The translations under genes and the position numbers were made by a program. The notes beneath the pieces are model-generated. The model was not told where the DNA came from. It did no database searches and worked only from the letters and a program-made list of their open reading frames with translations. A stretch of DNA of 64,000 nt from Taibaiella koreensis (GTDB lineage Bacteria > Bacteroidota > Bacteroidia > Chitinophagales > Chitinophagaceae): the NCBI RefSeq assembly GCF_003545715.1, contig NZ_QVNU01000003.1, positions 434,001 to 498,000 on the forward strand, read 5' to 3'. Below are positions 25,920 through 34,226 of the stretch, piece by piece. Every line of letters begins with the position of its first letter. The first letter of the stretch is position 1.

Positions 25920-26107
25920 TGGGCCAGTTTTGTGAGTAGACTTCCGTACTGCTCTTTCGCTTTATTGTACTGCCTTGAGAGATAAAGGGACTTATCCCCG
26001 GGTTGCGGTAAGTGTGACAAATAGTTTAGGATTTCCCTAAGCGTATCCGCATCTTCCAGCTTACTGATTTCTGTAATAGCCTCCAGCTTCATTTCTGAAA
26101 TTCCCAT
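25916..26107 (-). CDS. Putative antitoxin of the Doc/Fic module
   Basis: 63 residues from ATG 26107 (MGISEMKLEAITEIS); a start seven codons earlier is also open. The protein is mainly helical and charged: an N-terminal part of alternating Glu, Lys and Leu, then a basic region (YLSRQYNKAKEQYG). No Phd/AbrB or ribbon-helix-helix signature is clear. The antitoxin call rests on small size, position directly upstream and the 4-bp overlap with the toxin gene. It could neutralise the toxin through a C-terminal segment, as Phd does. Confidence 0.72.
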   Translation of the reverse strand: MGISEMKLEAITEISKLEDADTLREILNYLSHLPQPGDKSLYLSRQYNKAKEQYGSLLTKLAQ

Positions 26108-26164
26108 GTGATAACTTTTAAGCTTCAAATTTACAGCTTTGTCTGCGGTTAGCCAATGCTATTC

Positions 26165-26638
26165 TCAGTGCTCCAGCAGCTCGGTATGCATGCCATGGCC
26201 CTCCAGCACGCCGCGGGCCTTGCCAATCTCCGTGTCATCTCCCGAGAAGGCCAGCAGGGTCTTGCCTGCTTTCAACTCGGCGGCATAACGGTCGGCGACC
26301 TCTTTACCCATATTCCCGATCGCCAGCGCCGAGATAATAGTGCCGCCAATCACACCGAAGTCAAAGCCGGCCACGGCCCCGGCCACAGCGCCCAAGCCAT
26401 AAAGAATGCCTATACCGGGAATAGCTGCCAGCCCAATGCCGGCCAGCACGCCCACCAAGGCGCCGATACCCACGCCACGCGCAGCTACCCGGGCGTCCTT
26501 TACCTGCACTTCATCGCCTACGTCGGCCATGCCCAGTAAGCTGATATGCTTTTCATTGAAACCTTCCTGCTTCAGTAAGGCTACAGCTGCTACGGCTTTA
26601 TCATGGTCGTCGTACAAGCTGATGATATGTCGGCTCAT
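26165..26638 (-). CDS. General-stress-protein 17M-like glycine-zipper protein
   Basis: 157 residues. The N-terminus (ISLYDDHDKAVAAVALLKQEGF) resembles the ferredoxin-like fold of general stress protein 17M/YflT. It is followed by a glycine- and alanine-rich double hydrophobic stretch (about 52-105, GIGALVGVLAGIGLAAIPGIG), then a short helical tail. This matches low-temperature-induced or stress proteins that associate with membranes through a glycine zipper. The gene stands alone, 57 bp upstream of the antitoxin start. The function is unknown beyond the stress-protein family. Confidence 0.75.
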   Translation of the reverse strand: MSRHIISLYDDHDKAVAAVALLKQEGFNEKHISLLGMADVGDEVQVKDARVAARGVGIGALVGVLAGIGLAAIPGIGILYGLGAVAGAVAGFDFGVIGGTIISALAIGNMGKEVADRYAAELKAGKTLLAFSGDDTEIGKARGVLEGHGMHTELLEH

Positions 26639-26775
26639 GTTCGTTTTGTTTTATTCCAGGTCAACAAACGGGTCGCAATATAGTTGCAGTCCAACGCGCA
26701 ATAACAATAGATTCAGGATTGTACTTCCTTGCCTTCCTGCATTTTTGTACCTTAGCCGCGCAAAAAGAATACACG

Positions 26776-28131
26776 ATGAGCAAACGTTCTGTTACGATAT
26801 TAGGCGCGGGTCTGGTAGGCTCGGTACTGGCCGTGCTGCTGCGGAAACGCGGCTATGAAGTGACTGTCTATGAGCGCCGGCCCGACATGCGCAAGGAAGC
26901 CGTAGGCGCGGGGCGCTCTATCAACCTCGCCATGAGCAACAGGGGATGGAAAGCGCTGGAGCTGGCAGGCTTGCGTACAGAGATCGAAGCCATCGCGATT
27001 CCTATGCCCGGTCGCTTCCTGCACCAGGAAGACGGAACCTCTGCCTTCCAGGCCTATGGCAAAAACGGCGAAGCCATCTATTCGGTAAGCAGGGGGGAAC
27101 TGAACAAGAAGCTGATGGACCTGGCCGAGCAGAATGGGGCGAATATCCATTTCAACCAGCGTTGCACCAAAGTCGATGTGCAGCGCAATACGATCCACCT
27201 GACCGATGAGCAAGGACAGGAGCGGGAATTGGCCTGCGACCTGTTGTTTGGCGCCGATGGCGCTTTCTCTTCGCTACGGACAGCCATGTCTTTTATGGAC
27301 CGGACCAATTTTTCCCAGCATTATATCGAAGCCGGCTATAAAGAGCTGAATATCCCGGCGGGTCCTGGCGGTAGCTGGCCTATTGAAAAGAATGCCCTGC
27401 ACATCTGGCCGCGGCACAATTATATGATGATCGCCCTGCCCAATATCGACGGCAGCTTCACCTGCACCCTGTTCTTTCCCTTCGAAGGCGATCCTTCCTT
27501 CGCTTCTATAAAGACGGCGGCGGATGTACGGGATTTTTTCGGCCGGCAGTTTCCCGACGCTGTGCCCTTAATGCCCACCCTGGTCGAGGACTTTCTGAAC
27601 AATCCGGTTTCTTCGCTCATCACTACCCGTATTTTTCCCTGGAAATACCAGGACAAGAGTTGCCTGATCGGCGATGCGGCCCATGCTATCGTTCCTTTTT
27701 ACGGACAGGGTATGAACGCCGGATTTGAAGATTGCTCGGCCCTGGAAGGCCTGATGGAACAATATGGCGATGACTGGGAAACGATCCTTGCCGAGCTCGA
27801 AAAGCAAAGAAAACCGAACGCGGATGCAGTGGCCGACCTGGCCCTGAACAATTTTATCGAAATGCGCGATAAGGTCTCCGATCCCTTGTTCCTGGAGCGG
27901 AAAAAGATCGAAAAGGAGCTGGGCAAACGCTATCCCGGACGCTTCAACTCGGTGTATGAAATGGTATCGTTCAGTCATACCCCATATGCCTATGCTTTAC
28001 ACTGTACCAAGGCCCAGGACATTTTACTCGGGCATATCCAGGCCGAGGGCGATTTTTTCAGCAATATAGAACGTCCCGAATTCTGTGAACGGCTTGAAGG
28101 CTGGCTGAAGGCATACGAGGCTATGGTATGA
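26776..28131 (+). CDS. kmo: Kynurenine 3-monooxygenase
   Basis: 451 residues from ATG 26776 (MSKRSVTILGAGLVG). FAD-dependent aromatic hydroxylase turning L-kynurenine into 3-hydroxykynurenine with NADPH and O2. Visible are the FAD Rossmann motif GAGLVGSVLAVLL, the family motif GRSINLAMSNRGWKAL, and the second FAD motif CLIGDAAHAIVPFYGQGMNAGFED. A hydrophobic C-terminus follows. In several Bacteroidota this enzyme belongs to the tryptophan-to-quinolinate route, but no kynureninase or 3-hydroxyanthranilate dioxygenase gene lies nearby. The gene is apparently monocistronic. Confidence 0.93.
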   Translation: MSKRSVTILGAGLVGSVLAVLLRKRGYEVTVYERRPDMRKEAVGAGRSINLAMSNRGWKALELAGLRTEIEAIAIPMPGRFLHQEDGTSAFQAYGKNGEAIYSVSRGELNKKLMDLAEQNGANIHFNQRCTKVDVQRNTIHLTDEQGQERELACDLLFGADGAFSSLRTAMSFMDRTNFSQHYIEAGYKELNIPAGPGGSWPIEKNALHIWPRHNYMMIALPNIDGSFTCTLFFPFEGDPSFASIKTAADVRDFFGRQFPDAVPLMPTLVEDFLNNPVSSLITTRIFPWKYQDKSCLIGDAAHAIVPFYGQGMNAGFEDCSALEGLMEQYGDDWETILAELEKQRKPNADAVADLALNNFIEMRDKVSDPLFLERKKIEKELGKRYPGRFNSVYEMVSFSHTPYAYALHCTKAQDILLGHIQAEGDFFSNIERPEFCERLEGWLKAYEAMV

Positions 28132-28372
28132 CGGTTATTTGCACCGATAGCCAGGACATAATGCGGGTATAAGCTTACCATTCCCGGTACCGTGAATTTT
28201 TACGAATTCATGACAATCCTGCATTTTTAACAGCAAACAATGTATTTTCGCAGTGTTGTTGCGCGCTGAACGTTTGTTCATTTTCGGCTGCGCACATTCC
28301 GAACTCTTTTTCCCGGCAGCTGTTTCCAGAGCGGTTTTTCTCTTCTGTAAATAGTTGAAAATATATCGATTC

Positions 28373-29701
28373 ATGCAAATCGTTCAGCAAATCCTGTTTG
28401 TGCTCCTGGCCGCTGCGGCTGTTATTCTGTTTGCCCGTAAAGTGCGCGAGATACGCCGTAATATTAAATTGGGTAAAGATACCAGGATCAACGACAATCC
28501 TTCAGCCCGCTGGCGCAATGTGCTGCTGCTGGCTTTCGGACAAAAGAAAATGTTCAAGCGCATGACACCTGCTATCCTGCATTTCTTTGTGTATGCAGGT
28601 TTTGTGATCATCAACATCGAGATCCTGGAGATTATACTGGACGGCATTTTTGGTACACACCGGTTGTTTGCTCCCTACCTGGGTGGCTTGTACAATGTGC
28701 TTATCGGCTGTTTCGAGATCCTGGCAGCGCTGGTGCTCATCTCCTGTGCTATTTTTCTCGTACGCCGTAATGTGCTGAAATTGAAACGACTGAATCAGGG
28801 AGAGCTGGATGGTTGGCCTAAAACAGATGCCAATGCCATCCTGGCTACGGAAATCATATTAATGGGGCTGCTGCTGACCATGAACGCCGCCGATTATAAC
28901 CTGCAGCAAATAGGGTCGCATCATTACTATAATACAGGTAGCTCTTTTTGGGTATCTGGCCTACTGGCGCCTTTGTTTTCGGGCATGAGCGAGACCAGCC
29001 TCGTTGTGCTGGAGCGTAGTTGCTGGTGGCTGCATATCGCCGGTATCTTTGCTTTCCTCAACTATTTGCCTTATTCCAAGCATCTTCATATCGTTCTGGC
29101 CTTTCCCAACGCCTATTTTGCAAAATTGGTGCCCCAGGGGAAAATGGAGAATATGAAGGACATCCAGAATGAAGTGCTGTACATGATGGAGCCTGATAAA
29201 GCCCCGGCGGACGCCGCTTCGGCAGAGCCACATCGCTTCGGCGCCAAAGAAGTAACCGATCTGAGCTGGAAGAACCTGATGGATGCCTATAGTTGCACCG
29301 AGTGCGGCCGTTGCACGGCCGTCTGTCCGGCCAATATCACAGGTAAAAAGTTGTCGCCCAGGAAGATCATGATGGACACCCGGGACCGTGTGGAGGAAAT
29401 GGGTCGTAATATTGATAAGAACAAGGAATTTGTTGACGATGGTAAGTCGCTGCTGCACGACTATATCACTACGGAAGAGCTAAGGGCCTGTACTACCTGC
29501 AATGCCTGTGTAGAAGCCTGTCCTGTGAGCATCGATCCCCTTTCCATTATCCTGCAGTTGCGTCGCAACCTCGTGATGGAAGAAAGCAACGCGCCACAGG
29601 AGTGGAACATGATGTTTGGCAATATTGAGAACAACATGGCGCCCTGGAAATTCAGCCCCGACGATCGCGACAAGTGGGCCCAGGAGCTGGCGGAAGGATA
29701 G
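28373..29701 (+). CDS. Membrane-bound (Fe-S) oxidoreductase, dicluster ferredoxin type
   Basis: 442 residues from ATG 28373; a TTG six codons upstream is less likely. The N-terminal ~250 residues hold about five membrane helices (for example FVLLAAAAVILFARK and AILHFFVYAGFVIINIEI). A cytoplasmic part follows with two [4Fe-4S] motifs, CTECGRCTAVCP near residue 306 and CTTCNACVEACP near 373. This is the layout of the gamma/Fe-S fusion proteins related to heterodisulfide reductase and GlpC-like electron carriers. Its partner with CCG domains is the gene at 30405. In many Bacteroidota the two are adjacent; here a four-helix-bundle gene with repeats separates them. The electron donor is unknown. 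Confidence 0.85.
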   Translation: MQIVQQILFVLLAAAAVILFARKVREIRRNIKLGKDTRINDNPSARWRNVLLLAFGQKKMFKRMTPAILHFFVYAGFVIINIEILEIILDGIFGTHRLFAPYLGGLYNVLIGCFEILAALVLISCAIFLVRRNVLKLKRLNQGELDGWPKTDANAILATEIILMGLLLTMNAADYNLQQIGSHHYYNTGSSFWVSGLLAPLFSGMSETSLVVLERSCWWLHIAGIFAFLNYLPYSKHLHIVLAFPNAYFAKLVPQGKMENMKDIQNEVLYMMEPDKAPADAASAEPHRFGAKEVTDLSWKNLMDAYSCTECGRCTAVCPANITGKKLSPRKIMMDTRDRVEEMGRNIDKNKEFVDDGKSLLHDYITTEELRACTTCNACVEACPVSIDPLSIILQLRRNLVMEESNAPQEWNMMFGNIENNMAPWKFSPDDRDKWAQELAEG

Positions 29702-29892
29702 TTATAGGAGTTGGCAATTTGCAGTTGGCAATTGACAATGAAATGGTGAAGATGAAAACGGGCTGTTAGTGAATTGGCAGTTTGCAATGGAGATAATTGG
29801 CAATCGCCCATGAATATTGACAATTAAAAGTAGTTTGAATCCGGAATAGTAAACGCAAACCAATTGTCGCCTATGTTTCAAAAAATGAAGCT
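29702..29892. repeat. TTGGCAAT repeat cluster, left flank of the four-helix-bundle insertion
   Basis: Directly after the stop of the Fe-S gene come several related words on the plus strand: AGTTGGCAATTTG, CAGTTGGCAATTGACAAT, GAATTGGCAGTTTGCAAT and ATAATTGGCAATCG. The same word occurs mostly inverted (AATTGCCAACT) on the far side of the four-helix-bundle gene. No coding sequence is seen in this stretch. Confidence 0.7.
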
Positions 29893-30264
29893 ATGGGCTC
29901 TTTTAAAGAATTGATTGTTTACAAGAAAGCTTTTGATCTGGCAATGTCGATCTTTGCAATAACCAAAGGTTTTCCTGTTGATGAAAAGTATGGTTTGACA
30001 AGCCAGATCAGGCGAAGCTCAAGATCGGTATGCAGCAATATTGCCGAAGGATACCGGAAACGCCTTTATCCCGCGCATTTCGTAGCTAAAGCGTCGGATG
30101 CTGATATGGAAAATGCGGAAACATCGGTTTGGTTGGATTTTGCATTGGGCTGTGGTTATATCGACGAACATTGCCATAGGGAGTTTATTTCGGCAAACGA
30201 GGAGATTGGTCGCCTGCTTGCACATATGGTAAACAACCCCGGAAAGTATCGCGGCAGCCGATAG
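29893..30264 (+). CDS. Four-helix-bundle protein (23S rRNA intervening-sequence family)
   Basis: 123 residues with all hallmarks of the family: FKELIVYKKAFDLAM at the start, then YGLTSQIRRSSRSVCSNIAEGYRK, and a final EIGRLLAHMV. These small helical proteins are encoded inside intervening sequences of some 23S rRNA genes and, in Bacteroidota, as scattered single genes flanked by short repeats. They are related to the Avd accessory protein of diversity-generating retroelements. Here the gene sits between two functionally linked Fe-S genes and is bordered by TTGGCAAT-type repeats in opposite orientations. Its biological role is not established. Confidence 0.9.
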   Translation: MGSFKELIVYKKAFDLAMSIFAITKGFPVDEKYGLTSQIRRSSRSVCSNIAEGYRKRLYPAHFVAKASDADMENAETSVWLDFALGCGYIDEHCHREFISANEEIGRLLAHMVNNPGKYRGSR

Positions 30265-30274
30265 TACCCTGAGA

Positions 30275-30400
30275 TTTTAATAGTTGGCAATTGTAGTCGC
30301 CAACTAAAAATTGCCAACTAAATGCCGTAATGGTGGTAATAGACTTTAGATGTTATGGCTTACTGTTGATTGCGGCTTCAACTTGCCAACTTAAATAAAA
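30275..30400. repeat. Inverted TTGCCAACT repeat cluster, right flank of the insertion
   Basis: Contains TAGTTGGCAATTG followed by CGCCAACTAAAAATTGCCAACTAAA and, further on, CAACTTGCCAACTTAAA just before the start of the CCG-domain gene. Most words are the reverse complement of those on the left flank, so the whole unit 29702-30400 has inverted borders. Confidence 0.68.
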
Positions 30401-30404
30401 CGGA

Positions 30405-31181
30405 ATGCATATAAAAACAATGGCCGAATTTATGGCCGAGGGAGCACAACCGGAAGTATTGTTTTGGGTAGGTTGTGCAGGAAGCTTTGACCAGCGGGCG
30501 CAGCGTATCACAAAGGCATTTGCGCAGATATTGGATAAAGTAGGCGTGTCCTTCGCTATACTGGGTAAAGAGGAAATGTGTACCGGAGATCCGGCACGGC
30601 GCTCGGGCAACGAGTTCCTTTTCCAGATGATGGCCTATAACAATATTCAGCTGCTGAACGGGTATGGCATCAAAAAGATCGTAACCGCCTGTCCGCATTG
30701 TTTCAACATTTTTAAGAATGAATATCCTGCATTGGGTGGGGAATACGATGTCATTCACCATACCACGTTTATCAATCAGCTGATTGCCGAAGGCCGGATC
30801 GTGATGAAAGAAGGCGGCGCCTTCAAGGGAAAAAAGATCACTTATCACGATAGCTGCTACCTGGGGCGTGCCAACAATATCTACGAAGCGCCACGGGCCG
30901 TGCTGGAAGCCATGGATGTGGAACTGGTCGAAATGAAACGCTGTAAGACCAATGGCCTGTGCTGTGGCGCCGGTGGGGCGCAAATGTTCAAAGAAGATGA
31001 GCCTGGTAACAAAAGGATCAACATCGAGCGCACAGAAGAGGCGCTCGCCACAGGCGCTACGGTGATCGCCGCTAATTGCCCCTTTTGCACCACCATGCTA
31101 ATGGATGGCGTGAAGAACAAAGAGCAGGAAGAGCAGGTACAGGTGCTGGATATTGCCGAGATGGTGGCCCGCTCGCTTTAA
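30405..31181 (+). CDS. (Fe-S)-binding protein with CCG domains (HdrB/GlpC-like)
   Basis: 258 residues carrying two cysteine-rich CCG domains. The visible ligands include VGCAGSFD, CPHCFNIF, the HDSCYLGR motif, CCGAGGAQMF and a final NCPFCTTM. This is the architecture of heterodisulfide reductase subunit B and related (Fe-S) subunits that transfer electrons to or from a membrane partner. The membrane dicluster protein encoded at 28373 is the natural partner. The ATG at 30405 (MHIKTMAEFM) could be replaced by an ATG five codons later. A terminator follows. Confidence 0.87.
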   Translation: MHIKTMAEFMAEGAQPEVLFWVGCAGSFDQRAQRITKAFAQILDKVGVSFAILGKEEMCTGDPARRSGNEFLFQMMAYNNIQLLNGYGIKKIVTACPHCFNIFKNEYPALGGEYDVIHHTTFINQLIAEGRIVMKEGGAFKGKKITYHDSCYLGRANNIYEAPRAVLEAMDVELVEMKRCKTNGLCCGAGGAQMFKEDEPGNKRINIERTEEALATGATVIAANCPFCTTMLMDGVKNKEQEEQVQVLDIAEMVARSL

Positions 31182-31211
31182 CTTCTGCTTATATTCCCGG
31201 TAATACGTTAT

Positions 31212-31246
31212 AAAACCTGTAAGGCCCAGCGCTTTACAGGTTTTTT
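31212..31246 (+). terminator. Rho-independent terminator after the CCG-domain gene
   Basis: Stem AAAACCTGTAA (31212-31222) with TTACAGGTTTT (31234-31244), continuing into a T-run to 31246. It closes the Fe-S operon 30 bp after its stop. Confidence 0.85.
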
Positions 31247-31325
31247 CATAATCTTTTAAAACGACATTGAAAGTTTGTATTGGTGGTAGACGCTATCTTT
31301 ACCCGCTCAATAATGGCCAACCCAC

Positions 31326-31919
31326 ATGGACTTTCATCCTACCCTCGAAAATAACCGCGCCTTGCTCCGTCCCTTGCAGCAGGAAGATGTAGCGTTGCTG
31401 AAACCGATCGCCATGGCGCAACCGGAACTGTACCGGTATATGTCCGCCTTCATTTACACCGAAGAAGACCTGGCCCGCTTCGTGGCGCAGGCCATAGCCG
31501 ATCGTGATGCGCAGCGTTCTATTCCCTTCCTGGTGATCGACAAGGCCAATAATGCCGTAGCCGGTTCTACACGCTTGGGTAATATCGATGAAAAGAACAA
31601 AAGGGCCGAAATCGGCTGGACCTGGGTCGATGAGCGGTTTCACCGTACTGGCCTCAACCGGGCCATGAAATACCTGATGCTGGAATATGCTTTCACTACA
31701 CTGGACGTCAACCGTGTCGAGATCAAGACCAATGAACTGAATACCCGCTCCCGCCGTGCCATTGAGGCCATCGGCGGCCAATACGAGGGCCTGGCGCGGC
31801 ATCATATGGTGAATGATGACGGGACGCTTCGCAATACCGTTTACTACAGTATCCTCATCGAGGAATGGCCGGGGATCAAGGACCGGGTTTTTGCAAAATA
31901 CTTTACCGACTGGTATTGA
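31326..31919 (+). CDS. GNAT-family N-acetyltransferase (RimJ/RimL-like)
   Basis: 197 residues. The fold is recognisable from NRALLRPLQQEDVALL at the start, VAGSTRLGNIDEKNKRAEIGWTWV in the middle and HRTGLNRAMKYLMLEYAF, which corresponds to the acetyl-CoA binding helix. It ends in an aromatic-rich tail (FAKYFTDWY). RimJ/RimL-like enzymes acetylate N-termini of ribosomal proteins or small amines; the substrate is not predictable. A candidate TATCTTTA box lies at 31294-31301. It is encoded 43 bp before the Kir channel gene and may be co-transcribed with it. Confidence 0.87.
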   Translation: MDFHPTLENNRALLRPLQQEDVALLKPIAMAQPELYRYMSAFIYTEEDLARFVAQAIADRDAQRSIPFLVIDKANNAVAGSTRLGNIDEKNKRAEIGWTWVDERFHRTGLNRAMKYLMLEYAFTTLDVNRVEIKTNELNTRSRRAIEAIGGQYEGLARHHMVNDDGTLRNTVYYSILIEEWPGIKDRVFAKYFTDWY

Positions 31920-31962
31920 ACTCTGCCGCCTTTTACAGAATTTTGATCTAAAAAAAGAGAAT

Positions 31963-32919
31963 ATGTCTTTGCTCAAACGGATCAATACGTCTTCGAAAGC
32001 CAATAATGATACCGGTTTTGGCGCCGGTGCCAGCGGCTATGGCGGCCGTTTTATCAACAAGGACGGCAGCTACAATCTGCGGAAAGAAGGCATCCCCTTT
32101 CTCCGCAGGTTCAGCATTTACCAGACCTTGCTGCATCTGCCCCGCTGGAAGTTCATTATCGTATTGCTCCTCTTTTTCCTGGGTGCCAATCTCCTTTTTA
32201 CCATGCTATACCTGGCGCTGGGCGTATCCGATTTCCAGGGCGTGATCGGGCATACGCGCTGGCAACAGTTCAAGGAGCTTTATTTCTTCAGCACGGAGAC
32301 CTTTACTACCGTAGGCTACGGCCGTGTCAATCCCATTGGTGACGGGGTCAACCTGGTTGCCGCCCTGGAGGCGATGATGGGCTTTCTTTCTTTTGCTATT
32401 GCCACAGGTCTTTTCTATGGCCGCTTCTCCAAACCGCAGTCGCATCTCATCTTCAGTGATCATGCCTTAGTGGGGCCTTTCCAGGACAAAACGGCTTTGA
32501 TGTTCCGCATTGCTTCCTTCAAGGACCGCCACAACATTACCAATGCCGAGGTGATCGTAACCGTGGCCCTGCTCCAGCAAAACGAAAAAGGGGCGACGGA
32601 ATATAAATTCTATACCTTGCCCCTCGAACGGCCGCGCGTCGACACTCTGATGATGAACTGGACGGTCGTACATCCGATCGACGGGCAAAGTCCGCTGCTG
32701 GGACTGCTGGAAGAGGATTATAAAACGGCGGACGTGGAGATATATGTACATGTGAAGGGATACGACGATGTTTATGCCAGCCAGGTATTGCAGCGCACCT
32801 CCTACACCTACGATGAGATCCGTTTTAATGCCCGTTTTGTACCCATGTACCGCGAGAGCGAAGACGGCCGGACCACCATTCTTGAACTGCACAAGCTCAA
32901 TACCTTCGAGCACATGTGA
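31963..32919 (+). CDS. Inward-rectifier potassium channel (KirBac type)
   Basis: 318 residues from ATG 31963 (MSLLKRINTSSK). Longer upstream starts would overlap the acetyltransferase gene. The first membrane helix is FIIVLLLFFLGANLLFTML, then the pore helix and selectivity filter TTVGYGR near residue 116, then a second helix (LEAMMGFLSFAIATGLFYGRFSKP). The rest is an IRK-type cytoplasmic beta-sandwich domain that gates the channel. The SKPQ/FS segment after the second helix is a typical Kir gating region. It probably mediates K+ flux, sensitive to lipids or pH. A sequence-level identification of high certainty. Confidence 0.93.
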   Translation: MSLLKRINTSSKANNDTGFGAGASGYGGRFINKDGSYNLRKEGIPFLRRFSIYQTLLHLPRWKFIIVLLLFFLGANLLFTMLYLALGVSDFQGVIGHTRWQQFKELYFFSTETFTTVGYGRVNPIGDGVNLVAALEAMMGFLSFAIATGLFYGRFSKPQSHLIFSDHALVGPFQDKTALMFRIASFKDRHNITNAEVIVTVALLQQNEKGATEYKFYTLPLERPRVDTLMMNWTVVHPIDGQSPLLGLLEEDYKTADVEIYVHVKGYDDVYASQVLQRTSYTYDEIRFNARFVPMYRESEDGRTTILELHKLNTFEHM

Positions 32920-32984
32920 GCTACGGCTATGCGCAACATGTTTTTATCGATAGCTGCGATAGTGGTGCAGCCCTTTCTTTTAAT

Positions 32985-32992
32985 TAACTTTG
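32985..32992 (+). promoter_or_regulatory. TAnnTTTG promoter box, possibly giving a leaderless mRNA
   Basis: TAACTTTG fits the Bacteroidota -7 element. The ATG of the following gene begins only 5 bp after it, so transcription would start at or next to the start codon. No convincing -33 TTTG is seen. Confidence 0.5.
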
Positions 32993-32996
32993 CACT

Positions 32997-33515
32997 ATGG
33001 ATCATTACAATATAGCCGGCCTATTGCCGTCCGGTTTTGCCGACCAATCACGGGTATGGATCTACCAGAGCAGCCGTCTCTTCAGCGAAAAAGAAGAGCG
33101 CGAAATCGATGAGCAGCTGCACCATTTCTACGCCCAATGGCAGGCCCATGGCGCACCGGTCAAAGGATGGGCGAAGCTGCTGTTCCGCCGTTTTATCGTG
33201 CTGATGGCCGATGAAACAGAGGTGGGCGTAAGCGGCTGCAGTACCGACAGCTCCGTCAGGGTGATCAAAAGCATCGAACGTCAGTATGAAGTGAATCTCT
33301 TCGATCGCCTTTCAATCACCTTCCTGGTGAAGGAACAGCCGGAAGTGCTGCCCATGAGCCAGGTGCAATACGCTATCGACAAGGGGTATATTAATGGCGA
33401 TACCTTGCTGTTCAACAACCTGGTGGCCACTAAGGCAGAGATGCTTAGTAATTGGCTGCAACCGCTCAACTACAGTTGGCTACGCGACCGTATACAGCTA
33501 CCGGTCAACAATTGA
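32997..33515 (+). CDS. Conserved Bacteroidota protein of unknown function
   Basis: 172 residues, soluble, without signal peptide or membrane segment. Noticeable elements are SRVWIYQSSRLFSEKEEREIDEQL, a basic patch KLLFRRFIVLMADE, GVSGCSTDSSVRVIKSIE and a VNLFDRLSITFL strand. Relatives in Bacteroidota are often labelled ABC transporter ATPase, but no Walker A, signature or Walker B motif is present here, so that name should not be used. The Gly-Cys-Ser-Thr-Asp stretch is a candidate functional site. It lies between the Kir channel and dcd. Confidence 0.78.
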   Translation: MDHYNIAGLLPSGFADQSRVWIYQSSRLFSEKEEREIDEQLHHFYAQWQAHGAPVKGWAKLLFRRFIVLMADETEVGVSGCSTDSSVRVIKSIERQYEVNLFDRLSITFLVKEQPEVLPMSQVQYAIDKGYINGDTLLFNNLVATKAEMLSNWLQPLNYSWLRDRIQLPVNN

Positions 33516-33538
33516 TGCGGATATATCCCCGGTTTTTC

Positions 33539-33546
33539 TATTTTTG
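33539..33546 (+). promoter_or_regulatory. TAnnTTTG promoter box upstream of dcd
   Basis: TATTTTTG, 33 bp before the dcd start. A TTG at 33512 lies 24 bp upstream, slightly further than the usual spacing. The surrounding 13 bases CTATTTTTGCGCA recur exactly upstream of the hydroxyacyl-CoA dehydrogenase gene at 34198. Confidence 0.5.
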
Positions 33547-33578
33547 CGCAGCAACACAATATTTTTAATTACAAATTC

Positions 33579-34115
33579 ATGATCCTTTCCGACCTGCGTA
33601 TCCTTGAAGAGATAGAAAAAGGCACTATTGTTATTGAACCTTACGACAGGCAATACCTGGGCAGCAATTCCTACGATGTACACCTGGGTCAGCACCTCGC
33701 TGTATACGAAGACCAGGTGCTCGATGCGCGGCAGCACAACCGCATCCGGCATTTCGAGATCCCCGAAGAGGGCTATGTGTTACAGCCTGGCGTGCTATAC
33801 CTGGGCGTAACACAGGAATATACCGAAACGCATGCTCATGTGCCTTTCCTGGAAGGGAAGTCGTCGACCGGCCGTCTGGGTATCGACATCCATGCTACAG
33901 CCGGTAAAGGCGATGTGGGATTCTGTAATACCTGGACACTCGAGATTTCCTGCGTACATCCCGTGCGTATTTACAAGAGTATGCCGATAGGCCAGCTGAT
34001 CTATTTTCCGCTGGATGGCGAGGTCGAGCATAAATATAATACCAAGCAAAATGCAAAATATACCGAGCGCACGATAAAGCCGGTAGAAAGTATGATGTGG
34101 AAGAACAAGTTCTGA
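33579..34115 (+). CDS. dcd: dCTP deaminase
   Basis: 178 residues of the dCTP deaminase/dUTPase trimer fold. Key signatures are FLEGKSSTGRLGIDIHATAG, which holds the catalytic Ser and Arg region, WTLEISC with the catalytic Glu, and the IGQLIYFPL strand followed by the Tyr-rich C-terminus (KYNTKQNAKY). It deaminates dCTP to dUTP, feeding dTMP synthesis. The presence of the Glu (WTLEIS) points to deaminase rather than plain dUTPase; a bifunctional form cannot be excluded. It has its own promoter box and a strong terminator, so it is probably monocistronic. Confidence 0.93.
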   Translation: MILSDLRILEEIEKGTIVIEPYDRQYLGSNSYDVHLGQHLAVYEDQVLDARQHNRIRHFEIPEEGYVLQPGVLYLGVTQEYTETHAHVPFLEGKSSTGRLGIDIHATAGKGDVGFCNTWTLEISCVHPVRIYKSMPIGQLIYFPLDGEVEHKYNTKQNAKYTERTIKPVESMMWKNKF

Positions 34116-34135
34116 TCTTTCCATCCGGGAATGGA

Positions 34136-34173
34136 GGCCTGCCGGGATACGATGGTATCCGGCAGGCCTTTTT
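34136..34173 (+). terminator. Rho-independent terminator after dcd
   Basis: Stem GGCCTGCCGGGATAC (34136-34150) with GTATCCGGCAGGCC (34155-34168), one bulged G and a GATG loop, then TTTTT. It begins 20 bp after the dcd stop. Confidence 0.88.
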
Positions 34174-34198
34174 CTTTCCCGGGCCTGAAAACAATTGC

Positions 34199-34206
34199 TA
34201 TTTTTG
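34199..34206 (+). promoter_or_regulatory. TAnnTTTG promoter box upstream of the hydroxyacyl-CoA dehydrogenase gene
   Basis: TATTTTTG, embedded in the same 13-mer found before dcd. It lies after the dcd terminator and 20 bp before the next ATG, giving a leader of roughly 15 bases. Confidence 0.5.
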
Positions 34207-34226
34207 CGCACAATCGAAATAAAGCT

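Noticed and set aside
32997-33515. Annotation as ABC transporter ATPase
   Set aside because: No Walker A, signature or Walker B motif is present; the name appears to be an inherited mislabel of this Bacteroidota family.
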